Assembly (NCBI GenBank): GCA_018712515.1
Contig: DVGW01000015.1
Span: 1-53,492, forward strand
Length of the DNA stretch: 53,492 bases
Source of the DNA: Aphodovivens avicola
GTDB taxonomy: Bacteria > Actinomycetota > Coriobacteriia > Coriobacteriales > Eggerthellaceae
Direction: 5' to 3'
Below the pieces are notes generated by a model. It saw nothing but the letters and a program-made list of their open reading frames with translations. It was not told where the DNA came from and searched no databases. A program made the translations under genes and the position numbers. This document shows, one piece after another, positions 1-9,387 of this stretch. The first letter of the stretch is position 1. Every line of letters starts with the position of its first letter.

Positions 1-1566
1 GATGCGCTGCTTCTGCCCGCCGGAAAGGCGCGCGCCGCGCTCCCCCACCTGCGTCGCGAACCCCTCCGGCAGATCCTCCACGAACTCGAGGATGTTCGCC
101 TTGCGCGCGGCCTCGCGGACCTCCTCGTCGGTCGCGTCGGGCTTGCCGTAGGCGATGTTGTCGCGGATGGAGCCGCCGAACAGGTAGACGTCCTGCTGGA
201 CGATGCCGATCGTCTCGCGCAGCGACGCCACCGTCACCCCGCGCACGTCCACGCCGTCTATCTCGACCGAGCCGGCCGCGGGATCGTAGAAGCGCGGCAG
301 AAGCGAGCACGTGGTGGTCTTGCCGCCTCCCGACGGGCCGACCAGCGCGACGGTCGTGCCGGCAGGCACCGTCAGATCCAGCCCGCGCAGCACCTCGGCG
401 TCGTCGTAGCCGAAATGCACGTCGCGGTAGCGCACCTCGCCGCGCACGACGCCCTCATGGGCCGCCTCGGCCAGCGGCAGCGCGCCGGGGGCGTCCTGGA
501 TGTCAGGCCGCACCGCCAGCACCTCGGCGAAGCGGCGAAAGCCCGCGTAGCCTTTCTGGAACGTCTCGACGAAGTTGATGAGCTGCTCGATCGGCGACAG
601 GAAGATGCCGATGTAGAGCGCATAGATCGCCAGATCGGTGACGGCCAGCCCGCCCGTCGCGACGAAGTAGCCGCCGCCCACCACCGTGATCGTGTAGAGC
701 ACGCCCGTGAAGATGGAGTTGACCGCGTGGAACGAGCCCATGAAGCGGTACGAGCTCTCCTTGGTGGCGACGAAGCGGCGGTTGCTCGCGTCGAACTTGC
801 CCAGCTCGACGCCCTCGTTGCCGAACGATTTGACCACGCGGATGCCGCCGAGCGAATCCTGCAGCTGCGCGTTGATGTCGGCCATCTTGCGCCGGTTCTC
901 GGTGAAGATGATGCGCTTCTTGTAGTTGCGCCAGGCGCTGTAGACCGCCATCAGCACCGTCGCCGCCAGCATGATCGCCGTAAGCGGCACGTTGACCAAA
1001 AACAGCAGCGCGAACGAGCCGATGATCTTGAGCAGGCAGATGAACAGGTTCTCCGGGCCGTGATGGGCGAGCTCGGAGATGTCGAACAGGTCGTTGACGA
1101 TCTTGCTCATCATCACGCCGGTGTTGTGGCGGTCGTAGTACGAGAAGCTCAGGCGCTGGTACTGCTGGTACAGGTCGCGGCGCATGTTGGCCTCCATGCG
1201 CGCGCCCATGATGTGCCCCCAGGCGGTGATGAAGTACTGGCATGCCGTGCGCACCGCGTACAGCGCGATGAACAGCGCGAGGATCCATCCCAACGACGCG
1301 AGGACGGCGCCCGCGGGCTGGAGGAAGAACTCCTTGGTGAAGAAATTCAAGAACTGGGGGAACGCCAGGTCGATGCACGCGAGCACCGTCGCGCACACCA
1401 GATCGAACCAGAACAGGAACTTGAACGGGCGGTAGTACCCGACGAAGCGGCGGGCGACGTCGCGCCCGGTCACGCGCGGCTCCGCGCCGCGCTCCGCCTC
1501 GTCGGCGCCGTCAGCGCGCGAGCCGTCCGCGCGGGATGGACCCGCGCCTTTCGCCTGTTCAGCCAT
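1..1566 (-). CDS. ABC exporter, fused permease-ATPase (C-terminus beyond window)
   Basis: Partial gene; 522 codons are visible and the reading frame is still open at base 1. A hydrophilic Ala/Gly/Asp-rich head of about 30 residues precedes a type-I exporter membrane domain (about residues 45-320), then a nucleotide-binding domain with Walker A GPSGGGKTT near residues 408-416, a Q-loop (IVQQDVYLFGG) and the signature LSGGQKQR at the edge. Walker B and the H-loop lie outside the window. It is an ABCB/MsbA-like half-transporter that would dimerise; the substrate is unknown. The ATG lies 10 bases after the DUF177 stop with no strong Shine-Dalgarno, so coupled translation is likely. Confidence 0.93.
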   Translation of the reverse strand, partial: MAEQAKGAGPSRADGSRADGADEAERGAEPRVTGRDVARRFVGYYRPFKFLFWFDLVCATVLACIDLAFPQFLNFFTKEFFLQPAGAVLASLGWILALFIALYAVRTACQYFITAWGHIMGARMEANMRRDLYQQYQRLSFSYYDRHNTGVMMSKIVNDLFDISELAHHGPENLFICLLKIIGSFALLFLVNVPLTAIMLAATVLMAVYSAWRNYKKRIIFTENRRKMADINAQLQDSLGGIRVVKSFGNEGVELGKFDASNRRFVATKESSYRFMGSFHAVNSIFTGVLYTITVVGGGYFVATGGLAVTDLAIYALYIGIFLSPIEQLINFVETFQKGYAGFRRFAEVLAVRPDIQDAPGALPLAEAAHEGVVRGEVRYRDVHFGYDDAEVLRGLDLTVPAGTTVALVGPSGGGKTTTCSLLPRFYDPAAGSVEIDGVDVRGVTVASLRETIGIVQQDVYLFGGSIRDNIAYGKPDATDEEVREAARKANILEFVEDLPEGFATQVGERGARLSGGQKQRI

Positions 1567-1576
1567 GGAGATGTCG

Positions 1577-2146
1577 CTACTCGCCGAAGTCGAAGTTCTT
1601 GAGCACCGCGAACGGGTTCTCGCGCGCGGGCGCGGCATCGGGATCGGAGGCGTCCTTGACCTCCGAGGGGTTGTCGCAACCGCACGGACCCTCGTTCAGG
1701 TCCGCGCCGCACGAGGGGCACAGCCCCTTGCAATCCTCGTCGCACAGCGGGATGAGCGGAAAATCGAGCAGCAGCGCCGCGACGATGAGCGGCTCGAAGT
1801 CGATGGCGCGGTCGTCGGGAAGGATGTCGAACTCGTCGTCATCCATGTCCTCGGGCGCCTCGCCCTCCGGCTCGGTCAGGAAATACCCCTCGATCTCGCC
1901 TGCCACCGGGAAGCTGATCTCCTTGAGGCAGCGGGCGCACGAGGTGCGGGCCTCTCCGCGCACCTCGCCCGTCACCAGCAGCGCGCCACCGGTGTTGGTG
2001 ACGTCGGCCTGCCAGGTCAAAGGCTCGGCGAAGTCGTACAGATCCGGACCCGCCTTGACGACGGGGATCCGGGCCTCGCCCTCGAGATGCCGGTACGCCG
2101 CGGGGGCGAACATCTCGGGGGGCATGACGATGCGGAGAGACTCCAT
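1577..2146 (-). CDS. DUF177 (YceD-family) protein
   Basis: 189 residues. The family signature is present: a cysteine pair CARC in the centre and a C-terminal CDEDCKGLCPSCG zinc-like cluster followed by CGC. YceD proteins are linked to large ribosomal subunit/rRNA metabolism and normally lie directly before rpmF (ribosomal protein L32). Here the next gene is an ABC exporter 10 bases away and no rpmF is present. Start ATG at 2146 has AAGG about 8 bases upstream. The gene follows the coiled-coil protein by 27 bases, so the two are probably co-transcribed. Confidence 0.88.
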   Translation of the reverse strand: MESLRIVMPPEMFAPAAYRHLEGEARIPVVKAGPDLYDFAEPLTWQADVTNTGGALLVTGEVRGEARTSCARCLKEISFPVAGEIEGYFLTEPEGEAPEDMDDDEFDILPDDRAIDFEPLIVAALLLDFPLIPLCDEDCKGLCPSCGADLNEGPCGCDNPSEVKDASDPDAAPARENPFAVLKNFDFGE

Positions 2147-2173
2147 GATGTCTACCTTATCGGGACGCGTCGC

Positions 2174-2647
2174 TTAGCGGCCGGACGCCATCGAGGTGGC
2201 GTTGAGGCGGTCGCGGCAGCGGCGGACGTTGTTCAACAGCGTGTCGAGGCTGTTCTCGACATGGCCGAACACCTCGTCGGCGTAATCCTCGGCGCCGGCG
2301 CGGGTCTGGCGCTCCAGCTCGCGCGCGTCGGCGAGGATCTGGTCGGCCTGCTGCTGGGAGATGCGCACGATCTCCTGCTCGCTGGCGATGGTCATCGCCT
2401 GGCTGCGCGCGTCCTCGATCATGCGGTTGGCCTCGGCCTCGGCATCGTCGAGCAGGCTCTGGCGCTCGCGCACGATCTGGCGCGACTGGGCGAACTCGCT
2501 GGGGAACGTCTCGCGGATCTCATCCATGATCTCGAAGCAGGCGTTGATGTCCACCTGGCGCATGTTGTTCTTGCCGAACACCGGCTTGGAATCCTCGAGG
2601 AGGATGGAAAGCTCTTCAAGCAGACCCAAAACTCCCGTTTCGTCCAT
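2174..2647 (-). CDS. DivIVA/ATP-synthase-b-like coiled-coil protein
   Basis: 157 residues from the ATG at 2647, chosen over an in-frame extension to 2743 because GGAAGG lies about 8 bases upstream of it. The middle two-thirds is a charged, Ala/Glu/Gln-rich helix (heptad-like) resembling V-type ATPase subunit H or DivIVA fragments. No membrane segment or catalytic motif is visible. In related genomes, from memory, a protein of this type lies between coaD and the DUF177 gene; here coaD is about 38 kb away. A structural or scaffold role is an inference. Confidence 0.75.
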   Translation of the reverse strand: MDETGVLGLLEELSILLEDSKPVFGKNNMRQVDINACFEIMDEIRETFPSEFAQSRQIVRERQSLLDDAEAEANRMIEDARSQAMTIASEQEIVRISQQQADQILADARELERQTRAGAEDYADEVFGHVENSLDTLLNNVRRCRDRLNATSMASGR

Positions 2648-2837
2648 CGGTACTGTCCTTCCCACAAACTGACCACTGCGTTTCAACTGCGTATGCCGCG
2701 CGTAATGCGCATAACTTTTAACATAATAGCAGGTCTCGCCCATTTTCCCAAATCACACGCACAGGGCGCCCATACAGAGCCCACATACCCTCAACGTGCG
2801 GATGAGGGTGGGGCCGAAGGAGGGGCGAGGCGGCGAT

Positions 2838-3080
2838 GGTGGCACGGCGCGCGTGAAGCGGAATGTTCTCCCGAGAATCGAAGGAGGGACAAGTCGATGA
2901 TGGCGACGCGGCGCGCATGGAGCGGGATCTTCTCCCGCGAATCTGCGGGGGTGACGGCGGGGGCGCGCCGCCAACCTCGCGCTCCCGGCACGATGCGGCA
3001 CCGGGATCCAGCCGCGCGCCGCCCCCGTGTTGCCGGCACGATGCTGCGCCGGGATCCAGCCGCGCGCCGCCGACCCCCCC
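2838..3080. repeat. Two pairs of imperfect direct repeats in a gene-free gap
   Basis: The roughly 500-base gap between the coiled-coil gene and trxA contains no convincing gene. It holds two pairs of degenerate direct repeats: an approximately 43-bp unit (GGCGCGC...TTCTCCCG...GAATC) at about 2838 and 2899, and an approximately 40-bp unit (CCGGCACGATGC...GGGATCCAGCCGCGCGCCGCC, interrupted here) at 2985 and 3033. A run of at least nine C residues follows at about 3079. The trxA side ends in a GC-rich dyad (CGCCCCG/CGGGGCG, about 3090-3126) that could terminate trxA. Confidence 0.6.
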
Positions 3081-3150
3081 CCGAAACGCGAACGCCCCGA
3101 CGGGCGCGAAGCTCCGCCGGGGCGTAGGACACGGGGATGGGACGCGGGCG

Positions 3151-3459
3151 CTAGGCCAGCATGTCGAGCAGGACCTGCTTGGGCTGGACGCCGATCGCCT
3201 GCTTTTTGACCTGGCCGCCCTCGAACGCGATGAGGGTCGGGACGCTCATGACGCCGTAGCGCTGGGCGATGTCGGGGCTCTGGTCGATGTCGAGCTTGTA
3301 GACCTGGGCCCTGCCGGCGACCTCGGCCGCGACCTCGTCGAGGGTGGGCGCGAGCATCTTGCACGGACCGCACCACGTCGCGAAGAAGTCGACGAGGACC
3401 GGACCCTGCGCATCCAAAACCTTGGACTGGAAATCAGAAGAAGAAACGATCTCGCTCAT
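3151..3459 (-). CDS. trxA: Thioredoxin
   Basis: 102 residues with the thioredoxin fold signature FFATWCGPCKMLAP and the cis-proline segment SVPTLIAFEGG. The CGPC active site marks it as a general protein disulfide reductase working with thioredoxin reductase. ATG 3459 was chosen because AAGGAGG sits 8 bases upstream; the in-frame extension to 3552 adds only a basic, non-thioredoxin sequence. A minus-strand TACAAT at 3555-3560 could be its -10 box. It is divergent from the patatin gene. Confidence 0.95.
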   Translation of the reverse strand: MSEIVSSSDFQSKVLDAQGPVLVDFFATWCGPCKMLAPTLDEVAAEVAGRAQVYKLDIDQSPDIAQRYGVMSVPTLIAFEGGQVKKQAIGVQPKQVLLDMLA

Positions 3460-3679
3460 GATGGTGTGCCTCCTTAGAGCCTCGGCGCGTCGCGCGCGGG
3501 GCTTGGCGCCTAGCCGGCGCGGTTTTCCGCCTTCCGGCGGTTTCGACGCCATCCATTGTAACCCTCACTTGGCGCTCGGCGATTCTTGTAAAGATACCGT
3601 TAGGAGATGCGGTGCCCTATGGGCGGGTGAACGGCATCCGCGCGAAGGTTACGGCTCGGCATCGTTTTCGAACGCCGGC

Positions 3680-3705
3680 TTGCGCCGCGGCGGCGCGCCT
3701 ATAAT
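3680..3705 (+). promoter_or_regulatory. Putative promoter of the patatin-like gene
   Basis: A perfect TATAAT (3700-3705) lies 29 bases before the start codon. TTGCGC at 3680-3685 could be a -35 but the 14-base spacer is short, so the -35 assignment is uncertain. Confidence 0.45.
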
Positions 3706-3734
3706 TGAAGGGATGCTTTCGAAGGAGAATCCTC

Positions 3735-4685
3735 ATGCCTGAACACGATACCGTCGAGAAACGCGCAGAGCACCCCGCCGTCGAGCCGAACGCGTTCGAC
3801 GGCAGCCGACCCGCCTGGAAAGGCGCCGAGATCGCCGACGTCGACATTATCCTCGAAGGAGGCGCGATGCGCGCCCAGTTCACCGCGGGCGTGCTCGACG
3901 TCTTCATGGACCGCGGGCTGTTCTGCGGGCGCACGATCGGCGTGTCGGCGGGCGCGCTGTGCGGTTACAACTACGTCGCGGGCGCGAAGGGGCGCTCGTG
4001 CTACCTCAACGTGAAGTACTGCGACGACTGGCGCTATCTGTCGCTCAAAAGCTTCGTGCGCACGGGCAACGCCTACGGACGCGAGTTCGCGTTCGAGCGG
4101 ATCCCGAACGAGCTCGAGCCGTTCGACGCGCGCGCCTTCGACGAGTCCCCGCTGAAGCTGGTGGCCGTCTCGAGCAACCTGGCGACCGGAGAGGCCGACT
4201 ACCACGAGCTCGCGTCTGCCCGGGAGGGAACCCCCTACCTCATCGCCTCCTCGTCGATGCCGCTCGTGAGCCAGATCGTCGAGATCGACGGCAAGCTGCT
4301 GCTCGACGGCGGCGCCTGCGACAGCGTGCCTTATCTGTTCTCGCTGCTCACCGCCCCGCGCGAGCGCAAGCGCATCGTCGTCCTGACGCAGGCGGACGGC
4401 TACGTCAAAAGCCCCAACCGGCTCATGCCCCTGCTCCATCAGCGCTATGCGGAGTTCCCGTACTATCTGGAGCGCCTGCAGTCGCGCCACTTCCACTACA
4501 ACCGCACCTACCGCGCGCTCATGCGCTCGCGCGACGAGGGGAAGCTGTTCGTCATCCGCCCGCCCGAGCCCGTCGAGGTCGCGAGCATGGAGAAGGATCC
4601 CGGCAAGCTGATGGACCTCTACGAGCAGGGCTGCGCGGAGGCCGTGCGCCTGTGGGTCGACCTGCAGAGGTATCTGGAATCCTAG
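3735..4685 (+). CDS. Patatin-like phospholipase (RssA/YjjU type)
   Basis: 316 residues from the ATG at 3735, preceded by GAAGGAGA; an upstream in-frame ATG at 3705 lacks a ribosome site. The Ser-Asp dyad of patatins is visible: oxyanion-type EGGAMRAQ (about residue 41), nucleophile elbow GVSAG (Ser about 71) and DGG (Asp about 191). No signal peptide or membrane segment, so a cytoplasmic or membrane-associated lipid acyl hydrolase is likely; the substrate is unknown. It stands alone, divergent from trxA. Confidence 0.88.
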   Translation: MPEHDTVEKRAEHPAVEPNAFDGSRPAWKGAEIADVDIILEGGAMRAQFTAGVLDVFMDRGLFCGRTIGVSAGALCGYNYVAGAKGRSCYLNVKYCDDWRYLSLKSFVRTGNAYGREFAFERIPNELEPFDARAFDESPLKLVAVSSNLATGEADYHELASAREGTPYLIASSSMPLVSQIVEIDGKLLLDGGACDSVPYLFSLLTAPRERKRIVVLTQADGYVKSPNRLMPLLHQRYAEFPYYLERLQSRHFHYNRTYRALMRSRDEGKLFVIRPPEPVEVASMEKDPGKLMDLYEQGCAEAVRLWVDLQRYLES

Positions 4686-4978
4686 CCCGCCCGCCACGCC
4701 GGCGCGCCGCTGCGGGCCGGAAGCGCGGATTTATCGCGCGCAGCCCGCAGCGGCGGCGTCCGCAAGCGCGTCCCCCACCCCGCAACGCCGTCCCTCCCGC
4801 CGCGCGCAGCCGCCCATCGATCCCAGTCGGAACACTGGGCGCCGACGCGGCATCGCCGCCGGCTTCCGCATGCGCTAGAATGGTTTGCCACGCGGATCGG
4901 CGCACCCACGACGCATCATGAATCGCACGTGCCGGGTCCGACATCCGCGCGTGATCCATACGCGTTCGAAAGGCGATC
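4686..4978. other. Intergenic region, no gene seen
   Basis: About 290 GC-rich bases. Only a small hairpin (CCCAGT/ACTGGG, 4822-4839) and a TAGAAT -10-like box (4876-4881) before the antiporter gene are visible. Confidence 0.4.
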
Positions 4979-6220
4979 ATGGCGCAGGATTTCATCTCGT
5001 TGTTCGTCATAGCCCTCGTGGCGCTGGCCTGCCCCGTCGCGGCGCGCCTCGTGCCGGGCAAGCTCGTCCCCGAGACCGTGTTCCTGCTCATCGGCGGCAT
5101 GGTGCTCGGACCCCACCTCGTCGGCGTCATCCACCTCACCGAACCCGTCCAGCTAATATCCGAGCTGGGCCTGGCGTTTTTGTTCTTGCTCGCCGGCTAC
5201 GAGATCAACCCGTCGAACCTCACCGGCTCCCAGGGCAAGCGGGGCATCGTCACCTGGATCGTGTCGATCGTCCTCGCGTTCATCGCCGTGCGGCTCTCCC
5301 CCGACTTCTCCATCAGCCACATCGACGGCATCGCCGTCGCCATCGCGCTCACAACCACCGCGCTCGGCACGTTGCTTCCCATCCTCGATGAGCGCGGGCT
5401 CTCCGGCACGCGCGTCGGCAACGCCATCCTGGCGTACGGCACCTGGGGCGAGCTGTGCCCCGTGCTCGCCATGGCGATCCTGCTCTCGACGCGCAGCACG
5501 TGGCAGACCTTCGCGATCCTGGCGGTCTTCATCGCCGTCGCCGTGCTCGCCGCCATCATCCCCGCCAAGATGCATCGTGCGGGCAGCCGCCTGTTCGAGT
5601 TCGCCAGCAAAACGCGCCACACCAACTCGCAGACGCTCGTGCGCGCCGTCGTCGTGCTCCTCGTGGGGCTGGTCGCGCTCTCCGCCGTGTTCCAGCTCGA
5701 CATCGTGCTCGGCGCGTTCGCCGCGGGATTCGTGCTGCGCTACATCGTTCCCGAGGGCGACCACGAGCTCGAACGCAAGCTCGAGGGCATGGCGTACGGC
5801 TTCTTCATCCCGTTGTTCTTCATCGTGAGCGGCGCCAAGATCGACGTGATGGCGGTCTTCGAGCAGCCCGCCCTGCTCGTCGCGTTCATCGTGCTCCTGC
5901 TCATCGTCAGGGCGCTGCCGATCTTCGTGTCGCTCTCGGCGGGCGAGAAGGCGCGCTCCGAGCTGTGCGTGCACGAGCGCCTCACCGTCTCGCTGTACTG
6001 CACGACGGCGCTGCCCATCATCGTCGCCGTCACCACCGTGGCGGTGAACGCAGGCGCCATGACCTCCGGCACCGCGGGCACCCTGGTCGCAGCCGGCGCC
6101 GTGACCGTGTTCCTCATGCCCCTGCTCGCATCCGTCATCGACCGCTTCTACGCGCATCGCGAGGGATGCTGCGGCACGCACCGGCATGACGGAGATGACG
6201 GAACGGCGGCGAAGCGATGA
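4979..6220 (+). CDS. Kef-type (CPA2) cation:proton antiporter
   Basis: 413 residues and roughly 12 hydrophobic segments, with the CPA2 core features: N-terminal PETVFLLIGGMVLGPHLVG, the GLAFLFLLAGYEI segment and the unwound-helix region near residues 250-290. It exchanges Na+ or K+ for protons across the membrane. It lacks the cytoplasmic TrkA-N domain of full KefB/C. GAAAGG lies about 6 bases before the ATG. Its last codon overlaps the next gene by four bases (ATGA), indicating translational coupling. Confidence 0.9.
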   Translation: MAQDFISLFVIALVALACPVAARLVPGKLVPETVFLLIGGMVLGPHLVGVIHLTEPVQLISELGLAFLFLLAGYEINPSNLTGSQGKRGIVTWIVSIVLAFIAVRLSPDFSISHIDGIAVAIALTTTALGTLLPILDERGLSGTRVGNAILAYGTWGELCPVLAMAILLSTRSTWQTFAILAVFIAVAVLAAIIPAKMHRAGSRLFEFASKTRHTNSQTLVRAVVVLLVGLVALSAVFQLDIVLGAFAAGFVLRYIVPEGDHELERKLEGMAYGFFIPLFFIVSGAKIDVMAVFEQPALLVAFIVLLLIVRALPIFVSLSAGEKARSELCVHERLTVSLYCTTALPIIVAVTTVAVNAGAMTSGTAGTLVAAGAVTVFLMPLLASVIDRFYAHREGCCGTHRHDGDDGTAAKR

Positions 6221-7065
6221 TCGGAACCATCGCCAACACCCTCGCCATCCTCGCGGGCAGCCTCATCGGCGGCACGGTGCGCCGCGGACTCAAGGAGAAG
6301 TACCAAAACGTCCTCTACGTGGCGATGGGCCTGGCCGCGACGGGCCTGGGCATCAACGCCGTCGTCCAGAACATGCCGAACAGCCCCTACCCCGTCCTGT
6401 TCATCGCGAGCCTCGCCATCGGAGGAGTCGTCGGCACCGCGATCGACCTCGAAGGGCGGTTCAACAGGCTCGTGGAGGGCGGCCAGCGCAAACGCCGGAA
6501 GAACGTCGTCGCAGGAACGACGCTCGTTTCGGGCACGGCCGGAACCTCGTCGGAGGAGGCGGCAGGGGCAGCATGCGTTGCCTCCGGCAAGCAGACCGCG
6601 CCCGCGGTGGAAGCCGGCTTCGACGCCCCTGCCGGCAAACCGCCCCTCGCGCGGGGGCTCTCGACCGGCATCATGCTGTTCTGCATCGGCACCCTGTCGA
6701 TCCTCGGGCCGGTCAACAGCGCGCTGTACGGAGACGAGACGTTCCTGTTCACCAACGCGACGCTCGACTTCGTCACCTCGATGGTGCTCGCCTCGACGTT
6801 CGGCTACGGCATGGCGTTCGCCGCGCCCGTGCTGTTCTGCTGGCAAGGCGCGATCTACCTGATCGCCACCTTCGCCGCGCCCTATCTGACCGGCGGCCTT
6901 ATGACCGAGGTCTCGATCGTCGGCGGCTTCCTCATCCTGGCGTCGGGACTGTCCATCCTCAAGATCAAGGAGATCTCCACGATGAACCTGCTGCCTGGCC
7001 TCTTCGTCCCACCCGTCTGGTTCGCCCTCATGGAGCTCACCGGCAACCTGGGCGGCTTGCTGTAG
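6217..7065 (+). CDS. DUF554 (YqgA-type) membrane protein
   Basis: 282 residues. The N-terminal block MIGTIANTLAILAGSLIGG, the repeated Gly-rich membrane helices and the C-terminal GNLGGLL tail are typical of DUF554, whose function is unknown. Between the third and fourth hydrophobic parts (about residues 88-145) there is a basic then Ala/Thr-rich hydrophilic insertion that looks like a cytoplasmic linker. It overlaps the antiporter stop by four bases and so forms a two-gene operon with it. Confidence 0.87.
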   Translation: MIGTIANTLAILAGSLIGGTVRRGLKEKYQNVLYVAMGLAATGLGINAVVQNMPNSPYPVLFIASLAIGGVVGTAIDLEGRFNRLVEGGQRKRRKNVVAGTTLVSGTAGTSSEEAAGAACVASGKQTAPAVEAGFDAPAGKPPLARGLSTGIMLFCIGTLSILGPVNSALYGDETFLFTNATLDFVTSMVLASTFGYGMAFAAPVLFCWQGAIYLIATFAAPYLTGGLMTEVSIVGGFLILASGLSILKIKEISTMNLLPGLFVPPVWFALMELTGNLGGLL

Positions 7066-7138
7066 CGCTTCGGTCGCCAATCGCCGATCTCCGACCGACT
7101 GCCGCGGCGGACGCGCGCATGGCGGCAAACGTAGCACG

Positions 7139-7176
7139 AAAAAAGCGATGCCCGCCTCGAATACGGCGGGCATCGC
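7139..7176 (-). terminator. Rho-independent terminator of thrS
   Basis: A 12-bp perfect stem (GCGATGCCCGCC/GGCGGGCATCGC) with an 8-base loop is followed on the minus strand by six T residues, 33 bases after the thrS stop. Confidence 0.93.
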
Positions 7177-7208
7177 ATGATTGTCGCGGGTGTCGAACGA
7201 AGCCTCGG

Positions 7209-9122
7209 TTACAGAGCCGCCTCGCGGATGACCTCGACGAGCTTCTCGACGGGCCAGGAGCCCTGGTCGCCCTCGTGGCGATCGCGAACGCTGACGGTGC
7301 CCTCCTCGACCTCCTTGTCGCCTAGGACCACCATGTAGGGGATCTTCTGGCTTTGGGCCTTGGCGATCTTCACGCGCATCGGCTCGTTCTGCTCATAGAC
7401 CTCGACGCGGCCGCCGGCGGCCTTGAGCTTGCGCTCGAGATCGTGCGCCGCCTCGATATGACGGTCGGCGATCGGCAGGATGGCAACCTGCAGCGGAGCC
7501 AGCCACAGCGGCAGCGCGCCGGCGTAGTGCTCGATCAGGATGCCGAGGAAACGCTCGATGGAGCCGAAGATGGCGCGATGGAGCATCCACGGACGCTCCT
7601 CGGTGTTGTCCTCGGTGCGGTAGGTCAGGCCGAAGCGCTCGGGCAGGTTGAAGTCGACCTGCACCGTGGAGCACTGCCACGTGCGGCCGATGGCGTCCTT
7701 GACCTTGATGTCGATCTTGGGGCCGTAGAACGCGCCGTCGCCCTCGTTGATGTCGTAGACGAGGTCGTGGCGCACGCACGCCTCCTTGAGCGCGTTGGTC
7801 GCATGCTCCCACATGTCATCGGTGCCGATGGACTTCTCGGGGCGCGTCGAGATCTCGGCGGAGTACTCGAAGCCGAAAGTCTTCATGATGTGGTCGACCA
7901 GATCCAGGATCGCGACGACCTCGTCCACCACCTGGTCGCGCGTGCAGAACACATGCGCATCGTCCTGCGTGAACCCGCGGGCGCGCAGAAGGCCGTGCAC
8001 CACGCCGCTCATCTCGTGGCGGTAGACGGTGCCGAACTCGAAGTAGCGCAGCGGCAGGTCGCGGTAGGAGTGGATCTCGTTGCGGTACAGCATCACGTGG
8101 CCCGGGCAGTTCATGGGCTTCACGCCGTACTCTGACAGGCGCGGCTCCTCGTCGGTGCCCTCGTTGATGTTGAAGAAATACATGTTCTCTTTGTAGTAGT
8201 CGTAGTGGCCCGAGGTCTTCCACACGTCGGCCTTGTAGATGTGCGGGGTGATGACCTCTTCGTAGCCGCGCTCGTACAGGTCGCGGCGCAGCCACTCCTG
8301 CAGCAGGCGGATGACGCGCGCGCCACGGGGCAGGTACAGCGGCAGGCCCACGCCGGCGTCCTCATCCATCATGTAGATGCCCAGCTCGCGGCCGAGTTTG
8401 CGATGGTCGCGCTTCTCGGCTTCGGCGAGGTTGTGCAGGTGCTCGTCGAGCTCCTTCTGCTTGAAGAAGGCGGTGCCGTAGACGCGCTGGAGCTGCTCGC
8501 GCTCGGCGTCGCCCTTCCAGTAGGCGCCGGCGAGCTTCATGACCTTGAACGCGCCGATCTTGCCCGCGGAGGGAAGATGCGGGCCGCTGCACAGGTCGAC
8601 GAAGCTGCCGTGGCGGTAGATGCTGATCTCCTCGTCGGCGGGAAGCTCGTCGATGTGCTCGAGCTTGAAGCGCTGGTCGGCGAAGATCTCCTTGGCCTGG
8701 TCGCGGGAGACGACCTCGCGGACGAACGGCTCGTCGGCCTTGACGATCGCGGCCATCTTCTCCTCGATGGCGGCGAAGTCGTCCGGCGTGAGCGAGCGGG
8801 ACAGCTCGAAGTCGTAGAAGAATCCGTCCTCGGTCGCCGGGCCGAACGCGATCTGGGCGCCGGGGAACAGCTCCTGGACGGCCTCGGCCATCACATGGGC
8901 GCACGAGTGCCGCATGATGCCGAGGGCCTCCGCGGATTTGGAGGTGATGATCTCGACGGTGGCGCCGTCATGGACGGGCGCGTTGAGGTCGGCCGGAGCG
9001 CCATCGATCTTGCCGGCGAGCGCGGCCTTCGCCAGGCCCGCGCCGATGGAGGCTGCCACGTCGGCGATCGTGGCGCCCTCGGCGAGTTCCTTGACGGATC
9101 CGTCGGGAAGGATGATGTTCAT
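7209..9122 (-). CDS. thrS: Threonyl-tRNA synthetase
   Basis: 637 residues, close to the usual 640. Domains in order: TGS (about 1-62), the editing/SAD domain with HSCAHVMAEAV, the class II catalytic core with PMNCPGH (zinc Cys) and FGTVYRHEMSG (motif 2), then the anticodon-binding domain at the C-terminus. It charges tRNA-Thr in the cytoplasm. ATG 9122 has AAAGGA about 6 bases upstream; an in-frame extension to 9200 is arginine-rich and runs through a direct repeat, so it is rejected. Confidence 0.97.
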   Translation of the reverse strand: MNIILPDGSVKELAEGATIADVAASIGAGLAKAALAGKIDGAPADLNAPVHDGATVEIITSKSAEALGIMRHSCAHVMAEAVQELFPGAQIAFGPATEDGFFYDFELSRSLTPDDFAAIEEKMAAIVKADEPFVREVVSRDQAKEIFADQRFKLEHIDELPADEEISIYRHGSFVDLCSGPHLPSAGKIGAFKVMKLAGAYWKGDAEREQLQRVYGTAFFKQKELDEHLHNLAEAEKRDHRKLGRELGIYMMDEDAGVGLPLYLPRGARVIRLLQEWLRRDLYERGYEEVITPHIYKADVWKTSGHYDYYKENMYFFNINEGTDEEPRLSEYGVKPMNCPGHVMLYRNEIHSYRDLPLRYFEFGTVYRHEMSGVVHGLLRARGFTQDDAHVFCTRDQVVDEVVAILDLVDHIMKTFGFEYSAEISTRPEKSIGTDDMWEHATNALKEACVRHDLVYDINEGDGAFYGPKIDIKVKDAIGRTWQCSTVQVDFNLPERFGLTYRTEDNTEERPWMLHRAIFGSIERFLGILIEHYAGALPLWLAPLQVAILPIADRHIEAAHDLERKLKAAGGRVEVYEQNEPMRVKIAKAQSQKIPYMVVLGDKEVEEGTVSVRDRHEGDQGSWPVEKLVEVIREAAL

Positions 9123-9137
9123 GTCGTTTCCTTTCTT

Positions 9138-9200
9138 GCGCCGGGCGCGCACAAAGCGCCTGCGCTTATCTGGTGCCGGGCGCGCACAAAGCGCCTGCAC
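9138..9200. repeat. Two-copy 26-bp direct repeat upstream of thrS
   Basis: The block GCCGGGCGCGCACAAAGCGC (plus CTGC) occurs at about 9139 and 9175, 36 bases apart, in the thrS leader. The second copy is near-identical. No other gene-like signal is present here. Confidence 0.7.
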
Positions 9201-9350
9201 TGAGGGTCGTTCGCGCCGCCTTCGAATCCCATTCGGAAGACGACCGCACCAAGTATGCCACTATCCGGATCAACGCGCCATCGCGAACACGGTTCCCACA
9301 TGGAGCGCGCACGCGCATCGGAAGGGGCTCCCTCGCGCACCTGTTCCATG

Positions 9351-9387
9351 AAAAAAGCCGGATCGGAGGCACGCCTCCGATCCGGCT
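9351..9387 (-). terminator. Rho-independent terminator of the zinc-ribbon gene
   Basis: A perfect 15-bp stem (AGCCGGATCGGAGGC and its complement, loop 2) followed on the minus strand by six T residues. A second smaller dyad (ATAGCGGA/TCCGCTAT, about 9403-9446) lies between it and the upstream stop codon. Confidence 0.92.

Noticed and set aside
415..1602. 395-codon + strand ORF over the ABC exporter
   Set aside because: Antisense shadow; the minus frame shows Walker A and LSGGQ.
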